DNA of 64,000 bases, taken from positions 62,001 through 126,000 of the forward strand of contig JAMLHK010000001.1 of assembly GCA_023957155.1 (NCBI GenBank), read 5' to 3'. The position numbers were made by a program, and so were the translations under genes. Source of the stretch: Chitinophagaceae bacterium. GTDB taxonomy: Bacteria > Bacteroidota > Bacteroidia > Chitinophagales > Chitinophagaceae. The notes under the pieces were generated by a model. It was not told where the DNA came from and made no database searches. It worked only from the letters and a program-made list of their open reading frames with translations. Positions 36,110 to 45,489 of this stretch are shown here, piece after piece (position 1 is the stretch's first letter; every line of letters starts with the position of its first letter).

Positions 36110-39100
36110 TTAAAATGATACATTAAGCTTTAAACCTACAGGCATAATAATCGGAGAAGCATTCCAAATATTTCTTCCCTGGTCTGTGGTTCCGGTAAGA
36201 GGATTCTGGTTATAAATGGATTCCGGATCCTGGTTGGTTTTATTAGCGGCATACAATATAAGATTCTTCATGAATCCTGCAATACTGATATTTTGTGCCC
36301 GCACCTTATGCGCCCAGGCTTCGGGTAATGCATAAGCAATAGCCAGCTCTCTCAGCTTAACAAAAGAACCATCGTAAAACCATTTATATCGCATAGCTGC
36401 ATCCCAGTAACCGCCCGACGGCTGGAAAATATCATACGCCTTTACGTATTTCGTTCCCGGACCTCCGAAATTTTCGATATACCCGCCTGCTCCATCAGAA
36501 ATTACACCGGGGAAAAATGCGCCTTCATATACACCGTTGGAATAAAGAAACCCTCCAAGGTCCTGCGTTCTTCCACCCACCCAGGTATCCTGCTGGTAAA
36601 TTTCCGGGTGTGATTTGATTTCATTGGCTAAAGCTGCATTATCTCCGTTAAAGGAATTGTTGCTAAGGATGCCGGTAAACGTGCTGGAATTGGCATTATT
36701 GTGAAAGTATTCTACTTTACCTGCCCTTGCCAACCGCAGCATGGTCTGGTCATAATAAGTACCTCCCTGCCGCCAGTCAATGCTTAACGAAAGAGATATT
36801 CTTTTATAAGATACTCCTGTTTGCAATCCCACCATAAAATCATGCAGGAAATTGCCCACTTTTATCCTGGCATCACCACTGTTATTCCGTTGTATCTTAC
36901 CGTTAGAATTTAACAGGGGCCAACCGTAATAAGGGCTGCTCTTATCTTCCACCCGGATCATATCCGGGGTATAAATATCGCCAATCAAATCTCCAACCTT
37001 GGTAATGGCATATACCTGGGTACTCTCCCAGAACTGAAACTGGTTTATTCCCGGTATCAATTCCTTTAACCTGCTCCTTTCACGCGTAAAATTGACGCGT
37101 ATATCCCAGTTCCAGTTTTTGGTCCGGACAGGAACAGCACTCAAGCCAGCCTCAAATCCATAGTTTTCAATATTTCCCGCATTAATAGTGGCTGCTACAT
37201 ACCCCGAAGTAGGAGAGGTTGAAGCGTTCAATATCTGGTTTTTATTCTGCACTTTATAATACGTAAAATCGGCTCCTATGCGGTTATTAAAAAAGGAAAG
37301 ATCAGCCCCGATTTCATAAGATTCTGCAATTTCAGGCTTGAGGTTAATATTGGGTAAATTACCTTGAACACTATATATTGTATTATCCCCCCAGGTTCCC
37401 TGGCTTAATACCCTGGCAATCACGTAAGGATCCGTATCCCTACCTACCTGGGAAATGCCGGACCGCAGCTTAAGCAATGACACCCAGGAAGGAAGGGGAA
37501 GCATTTGATTAAGCAGCACACTCAGCGATGCCGAAGGATAAAAATAGGACCGATTAGCCGGGGGCAGGGTACTCGACCAGTCATTTCTTGCTGTGGCATT
37601 CAGGTAGATCATATTGTCATAACTCAGATCCAGCAGACCATACACACTATAAATATTCTTATTAAAGGTATTATCGGAATAATTAAGCCCGGCTCTGACC
37701 ACATTGCTGAGCGTATAAAGCCCCGGAAGCACAAGCTCTTCCCCACCTGCAGACAACAGGTAATTTCTTTGTGTCATTATATTACCACCTGCAGAAGGTG
37801 CAATCTCAAACTTCCCTACAGACTTTTTATAAGAGATCAAAACATCCGAGTTCATTTCTCTTTGATCCAAGATCCTGTCATTCAACGATCCCTTGGGCCT
37901 GTTTTGTCCTCCGCCATCGCCACCGTAACCCGACCAGGCCTGCCTGTACACTCTTTTTTCATTGTTACTGTTATACGCAAAGCGACCCATGATTTTGAGG
38001 TCCGGCAGGATTTGATAGTCTAATTTTACATTACCGAACATCCTCATCCTGTTAAACTTATCTACTAATTCGTAAGCCTCAAACCACGGATTGTCGTGAG
38101 CCGCGTTAAAGTTTCGTTGCTGTACATTCGGCTCTAACCAATAATCTTTCAGATCGTTAATATTAATATGGGGAGGTACCTGGTATAGTGCCATATATTG
38201 GGTTTCGCCCCCGTTCTTCAACGGATAATTGTTCGAATAGGGGTTACTTATATCAATATTCGCGGAGACTTTCACTTTATTGGTGATGTTATATACCGTT
38301 GCCAGATTCACTCCGTTTCTTTGTAATTCCACACCCGGGTAAACCCCTGTTGCATCCAGGTGTGTAATGCCAAGCCGGAAACTACCCCGATCGTAAGAAC
38401 CATTAACACTTACATCATAAACCTGTTCAGTACCTGTTCTAAAAAAATCCTGAAGAGAATTATGATAAAAAACCAACGGCTTTTCCTCTCCATTTGTATT
38501 CCATTGTACTGCCATTTCCCCTTCTTCGGGACCATTCCATTGCTGGTATGAATTTTCGTTCAGCACCCCGCTTATACCGGTAGTGAACCTGCGTTGCAGA
38601 TCAATATACTTGTACGGCACGGAAAGCGTGGACCCGATATTTACATCAACCCCGATTCCCTTCTTGGCAGATTTTCCGGATTTACTGGTAATTAATATTA
38701 CCCCGTTTCCTGCTCTTGAACCATAAAGTGCCGCAGCACTTGGTCCCTTCAGTACCGTAACGCTTTCTATATTATCCGGGTTAAGATCCTTCATCACCCG
38801 CTGATCACCGGTAGGCACTCCATCCACCACAACCAGGGGATTATTATTCCCGGCAAGGGAAGAAAGACCCCGTATGTTAACATACGTGTCACTATTTACA
38901 TCATTAGACGTATTGGTAATTTTTACACCGGACATCTTGCCGGTGAGTGCGCCAAGAACATCTTTCTGGGGCACTTTATTCATCATATCTGAGGTAACCT
39001 CTCCAACGGAATAACCTAATGCTCTCTTTTCCCGCTTTAAACCCAATGCAGTAACTACCACCTGGTCTAACCCAATGGCATCCTCCAGCATTACAACATC

Positions 39101-39388
39101 TATTTTGGACTGCCCGGTAAAATGGACATCCTGCGTAGCCATTCCAACAAACGAAAAGGAGAGGGTGGTATTTTCACGAATACCCCGAAGTGTGTACTCC
39201 CCATTTTCATCGGTTACGGTTCCCTGTGTGGTACCCTTTTTTGCAATGGTAACTCCGGACAACGGCTGGTTTTTACTATCGGTTACTTTACCGCTTACCG
39301 TTCGATCCTGGGCAAATGTGTAAGAGAGTGAGAATAATAAGACAAACGCGGATACAGCTATCCTAAGCAAGAATCGTTTTGGCGTCAT
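36110..39388 (-). CDS. SusC/RagA TonB-linked outer-membrane transporter
   Basis: Read from the ATG at 39388 (1092 residues); a TTG six bases upstream is ignored. Signal peptide (to FAQ), carboxypeptidase-regulatory-like domain (VSGKVTDSKNQPLSGVTI; about 30-110), plug domain (VVTALGLKREKRALGYSVGEVTSDMM...VNIRGLSS...YGSRAGNGVILITSK) and a long barrel ending VGLKLNVSF. No STN domain is present, so unlike 17569-20970 it should not signal to a FecR. It is divergent from the HGSNAT-like gene and coupled to the SusD-like gene downstream. Confidence 0.95.
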   Translation of the reverse strand: MTPKRFLLRIAVSAFVLLFSLSYTFAQDRTVSGKVTDSKNQPLSGVTIAKKGTTQGTVTDENGEYTLRGIRENTTLSFSFVGMATQDVHFTGQSKIDVVMLEDAIGLDQVVVTALGLKREKRALGYSVGEVTSDMMNKVPQKDVLGALTGKMSGVKITNTSNDVNSDTYVNIRGLSSLAGNNNPLVVVDGVPTGDQRVMKDLNPDNIESVTVLKGPSAAALYGSRAGNGVILITSKSGKSAKKGIGVDVNIGSTLSVPYKYIDLQRRFTTGISGVLNENSYQQWNGPEEGEMAVQWNTNGEEKPLVFYHNSLQDFFRTGTEQVYDVSVNGSYDRGSFRLGITHLDATGVYPGVELQRNGVNLATVYNITNKVKVSANIDISNPYSNNYPLKNGGETQYMALYQVPPHININDLKDYWLEPNVQQRNFNAAHDNPWFEAYELVDKFNRMRMFGNVKLDYQILPDLKIMGRFAYNSNNEKRVYRQAWSGYGGDGGGQNRPKGSLNDRILDQREMNSDVLISYKKSVGKFEIAPSAGGNIMTQRNYLLSAGGEELVLPGLYTLSNVVRAGLNYSDNTFNKNIYSVYGLLDLSYDNMIYLNATARNDWSSTLPPANRSYFYPSASLSVLLNQMLPLPSWVSLLKLRSGISQVGRDTDPYVIARVLSQGTWGDNTIYSVQGNLPNINLKPEIAESYEIGADLSFFNNRIGADFTYYKVQNKNQILNASTSPTSGYVAATINAGNIENYGFEAGLSAVPVRTKNWNWDIRVNFTRERSRLKELIPGINQFQFWESTQVYAITKVGDLIGDIYTPDMIRVEDKSSPYYGWPLLNSNGKIQRNNSGDARIKVGNFLHDFMVGLQTGVSYKRISLSLSIDWRQGGTYYDQTMLRLARAGKVEYFHNNANSSTFTGILSNNSFNGDNAALANEIKSHPEIYQQDTWVGGRTQDLGGFLYSNGVYEGAFFPGVISDGAGGYIENFGGPGTKYVKAYDIFQPSGGYWDAAMRYKWFYDGSFVKLRELAIAYALPEAWAHKVRAQNISIAGFMKNLILYAANKTNQDPESIYNQNPLTGTTDQGRNIWNASPIIMPVGLKLNVSF

Positions 39389-39594
39389 AATCAATGAATT
39401 TGAAGTTAAGTTTTGATATTTTTTCGCAAACTATTAAATCAAAAATTGCGCATAGCAATACTAAAATCATTTTCGATAAAACTAAATGTCTTATTTACCT
39501 ATTTTGATAGCGTAAATTATTTTTCTTCCCAACCCGGTATTTTTATTTACTTTAGTTCGCTTTTTTAATAACGCAGCATATTTAATACTTTTTT

Positions 39595-40707
39595 ATGGCC
39601 GACCTCGTTATCTCCAAACGCTTGTATTCCTTAGACGCACTCCGCGGCTTCGATATGTTTTGGATCATGGGCGGAGAGCGCATATTTCACGCACTTTCCA
39701 AAGCAACAGATCATCCTTTCTGGAACAGCCTGTCTCACCAGTTCTCCCATCCCGACTGGAACGGCTTCCGTTTCTATGACCTGATATTCCCCTTATTTCT
39801 CTTTATTGCAGGGGTAGCTACTCCTTACGCTATTGAACGCCGGATTGAACAGGGAGTTCCGAAGCAGGAACTGTTATGGCATGTGATCAAACGCGGATTA
39901 ATTTTAGTGATACTCGGCATTATTTACAACAATGGATTAACTATACAGCCGCTGTCTGAAATACGTTTCCCGAGCGTGTTGGGAAGAATCGGACTGGCTT
40001 ATATGTTTGCCAATATTATATTTTTATATACCCGGCAAAAAGGACAGATCATCTGGGCCGGAGGGCTCTTATTAGGTTATTGGTTATTGCTGTTGTTCAC
40101 TTCTTCTCCGGGTCATGCTCCCGGCGATCTTTCACTGGAAGGAAACTTTGCTTCCTATGCAGACCGGATGCTCTTACCCGGAAGATTCCACGTAAATAAT
40201 ATACACGATCCCGAAGGGCTCATTTCCACGATCCCGGCAATTGCTACAGGATTATTAGGCATATTAACCGGAAATTTTCTGAAGCACAGTCGTTTTTCTC
40301 CTACTAACAAAGCTATACGCCTGTTCATCAGCGGACTGGTGCTTATAGCCGTTTCTCTGGTATGGAATAGGGTATTCCCTTACAATAAAAACCTGTGGTC
40401 AAGCTCTTTTACCTTGCTGGTAGGCGGAATAAGCATGTCATTGCTTTCCTTATTCTATTATATTATAGATGTAAAAGGATTCAAAAAATGGGCTTTCTTT
40501 TTTGTAGTTATCGGTATGAACTCTATTTTGATCTATATGTCAGGTCATTTTATTGACTGGAAGTATACCACCAACGCCTTCTTTGAATGGCTTATCCAGT
40601 TAACCGGAGAACCCTACGGCATAGTTGCTTTTGCATTTTGCTTCATCGCCGTAAAATGGACATTCCTGTACATCCTGTACAAAAAGAAAATGTTTTTGAG
40701 GGTATAA
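39595..40707 (+). CDS. HGSNAT-like membrane acyltransferase (DUF5009/DUF1624 family)
   Basis: 370 residues with about ten membrane helices. The N-terminal SLDALRGFDMFWIMGGE and FYDLIFPLFLFIAGVATPYA blocks are those of the heparan-alpha-glucosaminide N-acetyltransferase family, which moves an acetyl group across the membrane to a sugar amine. Bacterial members act on unknown cell-surface or periplasmic sugars. It is divergent from the SusC/SusD pair at 34-39 kb, so a link to glycan processing is plausible but not shown. A repeat-rich gap follows. Confidence 0.88.
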   Translation: MADLVISKRLYSLDALRGFDMFWIMGGERIFHALSKATDHPFWNSLSHQFSHPDWNGFRFYDLIFPLFLFIAGVATPYAIERRIEQGVPKQELLWHVIKRGLILVILGIIYNNGLTIQPLSEIRFPSVLGRIGLAYMFANIIFLYTRQKGQIIWAGGLLLGYWLLLLFTSSPGHAPGDLSLEGNFASYADRMLLPGRFHVNNIHDPEGLISTIPAIATGLLGILTGNFLKHSRFSPTNKAIRLFISGLVLIAVSLVWNRVFPYNKNLWSSSFTLLVGGISMSLLSLFYYIIDVKGFKKWAFFFVVIGMNSILIYMSGHFIDWKYTTNAFFEWLIQLTGEPYGIVAFAFCFIAVKWTFLYILYKKKMFLRV

Positions 40708-40741
40708 GATAAACCAACAACATCCCGGCTTCTCCGGATTG

Positions 40742-40964
40742 GGTCAGCAAATCGTGAAAAACAAAAAATGAAATTACCTGATTTCGATAATCCATACTTT
40801 GGGTATTTCAGGAGTAGATAAGTGAGGGCTAAACCCCGGCCTGCCGGATTGACCTGTCCGTATAACAGCAAAGCTTTACAACACAACAAAGATAACCGGC
40901 AAATAAGCTGCGGAGCAGTCTTAATATTGCAGGAAAGAAATAGAGAGGAAGTAAAAAGACGCAT
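40742..40964 (+). repeat. Composite repeat, unit A1
   Basis: About 220 bases starting ggtcagcaaatcgtgaaaaa and ending gaggaagtaaaaagacgcata. It is repeated as A2 at 41085-41308 (same strand) and, inverted, at 53568-53784. Shared landmarks include aacagcaaagctttaca and gataaccggcaaataagctg. Confidence 0.93.
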
Positions 40965-40996
40965 AACATCGTTGCTATTCAAATTGATCGAACAAT

Positions 40997-41070
40997 GTAA
41001 TATTGCGCCACGCTGCGGCTTAGAGAAATGTGTTGCCCCCTTTGGCTATAAATATTTTGGCGCGCTGCGC
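40997..41070 (+). repeat. Composite repeat, unit M (GC-palindromic ends)
   Basis: Runs from gtaatattgcgccacgctgc to ggcgcgctgcgcc (itself a hairpin), with ttagagaaatgtgttg inside. An inverted copy lies at 53403-53475. Confidence 0.9.
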
Positions 41071-41084
41071 CGGGTAAATACTTA

Positions 41085-41308
41085 GTCCGGCAAATCATGA
41101 AAACAAAAAATGAAATCACCCGATTTCAAATAATTTATGCTTTAAGCATTTCAGGGTGTAATAAGCCAGGTGTAAAACTCCGATCTGCAGGGTGAACTGT
41201 CCTTATAACAGCAAAGCTTTACAGCACAACAAAGATAACCGGCAAATAAGCTGCAGAGCAGCCTTAATATTGCAGGAAAGAAATAGAGAGGAAGTAAAAA
41301 GACGCATA
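41085..41308 (+). repeat. Composite repeat, unit A2
   Basis: Second direct copy of unit A, differing by scattered substitutions from A1. The last 100 bases (from aacagcaaagctttaca) are nearly identical to A1. A shortened inverted copy lies at 53211-53287. Confidence 0.93.
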
Positions 41309-41412
41309 GCGCTGTAATATTAAAACCGGTTCCATATTAGCTACCTACCCGTCTTCAGAAAAATAACAACAAACGGGGAACCATAAACGCTACACCTGCT
41401 TTGCATCGCGGG

Positions 41413-41769
41413 TTACTCCCTATGGGATTGTACAAACTGTAGTAACACCTGCGCCTGGTTATGCCGGGTATCACGGGCTGAGTAAAGCAGGGTTGTTGTT
41501 TTATGCTTGTGCACCAGATCAATCAGCTCTTTTGTATATGTTGATTCATTTAATTCAGCGCTGTACTTTCTGCTGAACTCAGTCCACCTGGCAGGGTCAT
41601 GGTTAAACCATTTACGTAAAGCGGTGGAAGGAGCCACTTCTTTCAGCCAGATATCCACCCGGGCATTTTCTTTCTTTATCCCTCTTGGCCACAGCCTGTC
41701 CACCAGGATGCGAAAACCATCGCTTTCTTCCGGGGGATCATAAATTCTTTTAACCTGTACCTGGAACAT
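41413..41769 (-). CDS. DUF488-family protein
   Basis: 118 residues from the ATG at 41769 (MFQVQVKRIYDPP); a Met eight residues upstream is possible. The family signature RIYDPPEESDGFRILVDRLWPRGIKKE and the DARDTRHNQAQVLL-like SARDTRHNQAQVLLQF end are clear. DUF488 proteins are small cytoplasmic proteins of unknown biochemical role, often found near haem or nitrogen-oxide genes. It is 62 bases downstream of the truncated haemoglobin gene on the same strand. Confidence 0.88.
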   Translation of the reverse strand: MFQVQVKRIYDPPEESDGFRILVDRLWPRGIKKENARVDIWLKEVAPSTALRKWFNHDPARWTEFSRKYSAELNESTYTKELIDLVHKHKTTTLLYSARDTRHNQAQVLLQFVQSHRE

Positions 41770-41831
41770 CACTTGTTTATTTAAGCAGGGCATCGAAACC
41801 GCTCAACAACAAAGTTACGTAAATGATTTCC

Positions 41832-42227
41832 TTAAATCAGGCTCCGAGTTCCCGACTGCCGGTATCTTTCAATCTTAAATTCAAATATCTCCGCCATTTT
41901 ACCTGCACGCCATTTGGCTTCCTTGGCCTTTTCACCCGAAAATAATTCATCAATGGTTTGTATAAACAATTGCATCCATTGCTCAAAATGCGCATGGTTA
42001 ACCGGCAACTGGGCATGAGGCGGAAAAGGAGCCCCAAAGTAGGTGCGCTCTTCCAGTAAAATGGTTTGCCAGAACGTATACATCTTTTCAAGATGCTGAG
42101 GCCAGCGATCCCGGATCCGCTCATCAAATACGGGCGCGAGCAACCCATTTTCCCTTACCTTCCCATAAAAGGTATCCACCATCTTTTTTACATCGTCCAG
42201 GGTCAGGATATCATTCTTTTCACTCAT
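41832..42227 (-). CDS. Group III truncated haemoglobin
   Basis: 131 residues. The group-3 pattern is visible: LDDVKKMVDTFYGKVRENGLLAPVF at the N-terminus, the TFWQTILLEERTYFGAPFPPH segment, and the proximal His80 in NHAHFEQW. Truncated haemoglobins bind O2 and NO; with an Rrf2 regulator gene only 6 bases upstream and nos genes nearby, NO detoxification or sensing is likely (inference). The fold call is firm. Confidence 0.93.
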   Translation of the reverse strand: MSEKNDILTLDDVKKMVDTFYGKVRENGLLAPVFDERIRDRWPQHLEKMYTFWQTILLEERTYFGAPFPPHAQLPVNHAHFEQWMQLFIQTIDELFSGEKAKEAKWRAGKMAEIFEFKIERYRQSGTRSLI

Positions 42228-42233
42228 GCTACC

Positions 42234-42671
42234 TTATTTATTTACTTTAAGAAAGAATATCTTTTTTTCCAACTGCTCATCAAATTCACTGAGCTTAGCC
42301 GAGTGAAGCATATCATAAATGCCTTTCCTCATCTTATTAAATTTATGATGAATGGGGCAGGGGCTTTTTTCCGAACACGCTTTCAGCCCAAGTCCGCAGC
42401 CGGTAAAAATTTTATCCCCGTCAATTGCTTTAACAATATCGGCGAGAGAACATTCCATCCCTTTTTTATCAAGATAAAAACCGCCTGAAGGTCCTTTTTG
42501 TGACTTTATCAGCTTCTTCCGGCTCAGCTCCTGTAAAATCTTAGCGATAAAGTATTCCGGGGAATCAATTCCCCGGGCAATTTCCCGGATTCCCGTTTTA
42601 TTTCCATCTTTCGATTTTTGCCCTACAAACAACATTGCCCGTAAAGCATATTCACAACTTTTTGAAAACAT
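42234..42671 (-). CDS. Rrf2-family transcriptional regulator, paralogue of 29028-29459
   Basis: 145 residues with the same layout and cysteine positions as the other Rrf2 protein: winged helix closing in GPSGGFYL, and Cys92, Cys99 and Cys105 (CGLGLKACSEKSPCPIH). This supports an Fe-S sensor of the NsrR type. It is directly followed by the truncated haemoglobin gene (6-base gap) and preceded on the strand by the NnrS-like gene at 42779. Likely regulator of the NO-response genes here; targets not shown. Confidence 0.9.
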   Translation of the reverse strand: MFSKSCEYALRAMLFVGQKSKDGNKTGIREIARGIDSPEYFIAKILQELSRKKLIKSQKGPSGGFYLDKKGMECSLADIVKAIDGDKIFTGCGLGLKACSEKSPCPIHHKFNKMRKGIYDMLHSAKLSEFDEQLEKKIFFLKVNK

Positions 42672-42778
42672 GTATATTTTTTATATGGCCAAAACTACAG
42701 CCCGTACTATAATAACGGAGCCGTTTATCGTCTATTATCAGAACAATATTTCTCTTCCCCGGCAGACCAGTACAAAAT

Positions 42779-44002
42779 TCAATCACGCGCTATTTTTTCC
42801 TGCCGCTGGCTGATATTAATCACGAACAACCCCAAAAACAGCAATATGGCTGCGCCAAAAAGCATTTCATTGGTATACGGTACGCTGGTGTAGCTTATGG
42901 CTCCCACACCCTGTATGAACAATATTAATTCATTCAGGAATATCCCCGCAATAAAAATTACAAGTCCTGCTACCGCCAGCTTCGTAATACGCATATACCG
43001 GTTAATAACAATATAACCCAGAATAATAAGGGTTATCACACCCAGCAAAACCAGATGCAAATAACCGATCACAATAGAGCGAAATCCAAAAGCGAGCTTA
43101 CTGAGCGAAGGAATAAGAGAACCTGTTTGCAGCATAATCTTTATGGCCAGAGCAATACCCGATAAACCTACCAGCCATTTCCCCAATAGGGAAACCCGGC
43201 TTTTAATTTGGGTAAGATGTGCCCGGACAGCCCTGAACAAAAGAGCAAACCCTGTAAGTTGTGCCAACACCGCAAGAATAACGATGATATAAGTCCAAAG
43301 CGGCATCGGGAGCCAAAGAGCGGACAGGTAATAAGCCGGGATACAGGAAAGCGTAAATAACCAGAAGATCATTTTATGGAACTTTAAATGAATATCCCAG
43401 GTAAATAACTGATGTATAAGCAAACCGGTACATGCAAAAAAGAACCAGCCATTGTACTGAAAATGGAGAAAAAAGTAGGAAGCCGCCAGGTACCTGTCGG
43501 GATGTGCTGTTTTAGTAGCCATCATGATAGCCAGCGCAAAGGCCCCCGCTGAGGAAATAATATTAAAGAAAAGAGCCGACCTGAACCAGGGATCCGCCGG
43601 GCTCTTTACCAATACCCGGTTAAGATCACGCCAGTATACCACAGCAAAGGCATAGGCTGCTAAAATAGATAAGGTAGAAAAGGCTATGGAATAAATGCCA
43701 TATCCCTGAACCGGGAAGGTAAATAACATCCCGTACGCCGCAATAAGATTACCATATAATATGGAACGATACTTTTTAAATGGATTTTCCTGGCCGGTAT
43801 AAAGCCGCGACACTAATAAAGCCATTAATATCTGGGTTACCCAGCCGGTAAAAGCAAAATGAGAATGGGCATGAAGCAAATGCTTTTGATTAACAATGGG
43901 AAGAGAGTAGGCAATTTTATACCTCAGCAACACACCAATAAAAGCCACTATCATCAAATTAAAAACAGCTATTCTAAACCACCCTGTTAAACTTTTTATC
44001 AT
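42779..44002 (-). CDS. NnrS-like / haem-copper-oxidase-like polytopic membrane protein
   Basis: 407 residues with about 11-12 helices. The N-terminal second helix begins with a dense His motif, HLLHAHSHFAFTGW (His41, 44, 46, 48), and there are further in-helix His residues (YFFLHFQYNGWFFF). This is the pattern of haem/copper membrane proteins found in Bacteroidota denitrification clusters and related to the 29787 protein. It lies between a Crp-type and an Rrf2-type regulator gene. A role in NO handling is inferred from context; the sequence is too diverged to name an enzyme. Confidence 0.7.
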   Translation of the reverse strand: MIKSLTGWFRIAVFNLMIVAFIGVLLRYKIAYSLPIVNQKHLLHAHSHFAFTGWVTQILMALLVSRLYTGQENPFKKYRSILYGNLIAAYGMLFTFPVQGYGIYSIAFSTLSILAAYAFAVVYWRDLNRVLVKSPADPWFRSALFFNIISSAGAFALAIMMATKTAHPDRYLAASYFFLHFQYNGWFFFACTGLLIHQLFTWDIHLKFHKMIFWLFTLSCIPAYYLSALWLPMPLWTYIIVILAVLAQLTGFALLFRAVRAHLTQIKSRVSLLGKWLVGLSGIALAIKIMLQTGSLIPSLSKLAFGFRSIVIGYLHLVLLGVITLIILGYIVINRYMRITKLAVAGLVIFIAGIFLNELILFIQGVGAISYTSVPYTNEMLFGAAILLFLGLFVINISQRQEKIARD

Positions 44003-44054
44003 ATTTTGAAAAATTTTTGCAAAAAAACAAACTAATCACCCAAGAGGATATGAT

Positions 44055-44663
44055 CTAAATCATATCTTTAATATACACCTTACCTTTACTTATAGACAGC
44101 AATTCCTTTTGCTCCAGTTGCTTAATGGTACGGATAACCGTTTCCACCCGCAAACCCAACATACAAGCCAGCTGCTTACGGGTAAGCAGCAGTTTATTGC
44201 AGGAAAAGCTTATATTTTTCTTATGATGCATAAGATATTTCAGCAGGGTGATCAGCCGGTATTCGGGATCGCAGCTTGCCAGCATTTTTACTAACACCAG
44301 TTTAAAATGAACACGCCGGGATAACAGCCGGGTAAAGGCAAAATGAATATCCGGGCGCTCATCAAGTAACTGCCGGAAGGCAGATCGCTTCAGGCGTATA
44401 AGCGTTGAGGACTCTTCGGCTACTGCCGTAGCATCATACAAATACCCGTTGAGCAAAGGAGCCTCTCCAAAGCTGTCTCCTGCTTCTATGATATCATGAA
44501 TAAATTCCTTTCCTTCCTCATCAATATGCACACATTTTACAAGACCTTTTACCAGTTGAAGATAAAATAAAGCTGTTTCTCCTTCCTGGTAAATGATCTC
44601 CCCCTTAGCTACTTCTTTAATTGAAGCGCCATAAGCCAGTAATATGTCCGTATTTTCTACCAT
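44055..44663 (-). CDS. Crp/Fnr-family transcriptional regulator
   Basis: 202 residues. A cyclic-nucleotide-binding-like beta barrel (about 1-115, GEIIYQEGETALFYLQLVKGLVKC and EAGDSFGEAPLLNG) is followed by the dimer helix and a C-terminal winged helix (LTRKQLACMLGLRVETVIRTIKQLEQKELL). The N-terminal cysteine set of true FNR is missing, so oxygen sensing by a 4Fe-4S cluster is unlikely; DNR-like NO sensing or another ligand is possible. The gene is divergent from the cytochrome c-nosZ operon and is its best candidate regulator (inference). Confidence 0.92.
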   Translation of the reverse strand: MVENTDILLAYGASIKEVAKGEIIYQEGETALFYLQLVKGLVKCVHIDEEGKEFIHDIIEAGDSFGEAPLLNGYLYDATAVAEESSTLIRLKRSAFRQLLDERPDIHFAFTRLLSRRVHFKLVLVKMLASCDPEYRLITLLKYLMHHKKNISFSCNKLLLTRKQLACMLGLRVETVIRTIKQLEQKELLSISKGKVYIKDMI

Positions 44664-44735
44664 CCGGTTCTAAACTTTAACGAGGCAGGGTTCAGTCTAC
44701 AAATGCAACTACAGCGCATGATTGAAGACGGGAAA

Positions 44736-44827
44736 TCCTGATCTTCAGGCTTTACTTTCTTCGTGACCTTACCTGCCGCCAGGCGGGTTAACACCTGGTG
44801 GCAAAATATTACTTTTTGGTCAGCCCG
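44736..44827 (+). repeat. Dispersed repeat D, copy 1
   Basis: Contains tcctgatcttcag, ctttcttcgtg and tggtggcaaaatattac, with the palindrome cctgccgccaggcgg inserted. Related to 51947-52019 in the same orientation. It lies between the Crp-type gene and the nos operon. Confidence 0.65.
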
Positions 44828-44975
44828 GGGGTAATTCATAACCTGATATGTATCATACCCCTTTTTGACCATCATCATTTCATTTTTGCTCAAGTTACTC
44901 AACATTTGCAATATGATTTCACTCATATAATATATAAAATATACTTGGTAATCTTGTGCCCATAAAAATATTTGT

Positions 44976-45449
44976 ATGAAAAAATTACTTATTATCTGTT
45001 CTGTTGTATTTACGATTTATGCCTGCGGTAACCCGGGTGAAGATAAGACTTCCGGCCAGTCCGGAGCCCGTACGGAAGTTACCGAAAATGGCAACCCCAG
45101 CTACGATCCTAAACGCGGTGAGGGGAAATTTCAAAATATGGAGCTTCCGGATGCTTTGGATGCGGCAATGGCACAAAGCGGAAAACAGATATATGAAGTA
45201 AAGTGCGCAAGCTGCCATAAGCTCAGTGATGAAAGGTTAGTGGGTCCCGGATGGAAAGGTGTAACCAGCAAGCATAAGCCCGAATGGCTCATGAACTTTA
45301 TTACCAACCCGGATGCCATGATAGACCAGGATCCTGAATTGCAGGCTCAGTTAGAGATATGCCTGGTGCGTATGCCGAACCAAAATCTTACGGATGATGA
45401 CGCCAGGCACCTGGTAGAATTCATGCGTCAGAATGACGGAATAAAATAA
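44976..45449 (+). CDS. Lipoprotein c-type cytochrome
   Basis: 157 residues. The SPII signal ends in TIYAC (Cys17). One haem site, CASCH (77-81), and the likely Met ligand Met133 in VRMPNQNL define a small class I cytochrome c. It is located 40 bases before nosZ in the same direction, as in many clade II nos clusters, and is the probable electron donor to nitrous oxide reductase in the periplasm (inference). Confidence 0.93.
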   Translation: MKKLLIICSVVFTIYACGNPGEDKTSGQSGARTEVTENGNPSYDPKRGEGKFQNMELPDALDAAMAQSGKQIYEVKCASCHKLSDERLVGPGWKGVTSKHKPEWLMNFITNPDAMIDQDPELQAQLEICLVRMPNQNLTDDDARHLVEFMRQNDGIK

Positions 45450-45489
45450 ACGGAACTTTTTCATTCCTTATTTTAAATAAACCATAAAT

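Larger units (their letters stand above)
40708..41412. other. Non-coding region holding composite repeat, left copy
   Basis: 705 bases without a credible gene. It is almost filled by units A1, M and A2 (described separately). Frames crossing it are explained by repeats. Confidence 0.8.

Noticed and set aside
37505-38023. 172-residue frame antisense to SusC
   Set aside because: It mirrors the SusC barrel sequence; no start context or homologue-like motif.
44657-44926. 89-residue minus-strand frame before the Crp-type gene
   Set aside because: Most of it is repeat D with a palindromic insert, and the translation shows no family features; it is explained by the repeat.
44927-44975. Crp/Fnr box or TAnnTTTG promoter before the cytochrome c gene
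   Set aside because: No convincing TTGA-N6-TCAA palindrome, and the TATTTG string lacks the two-base spacer and lies too close to the start codon.
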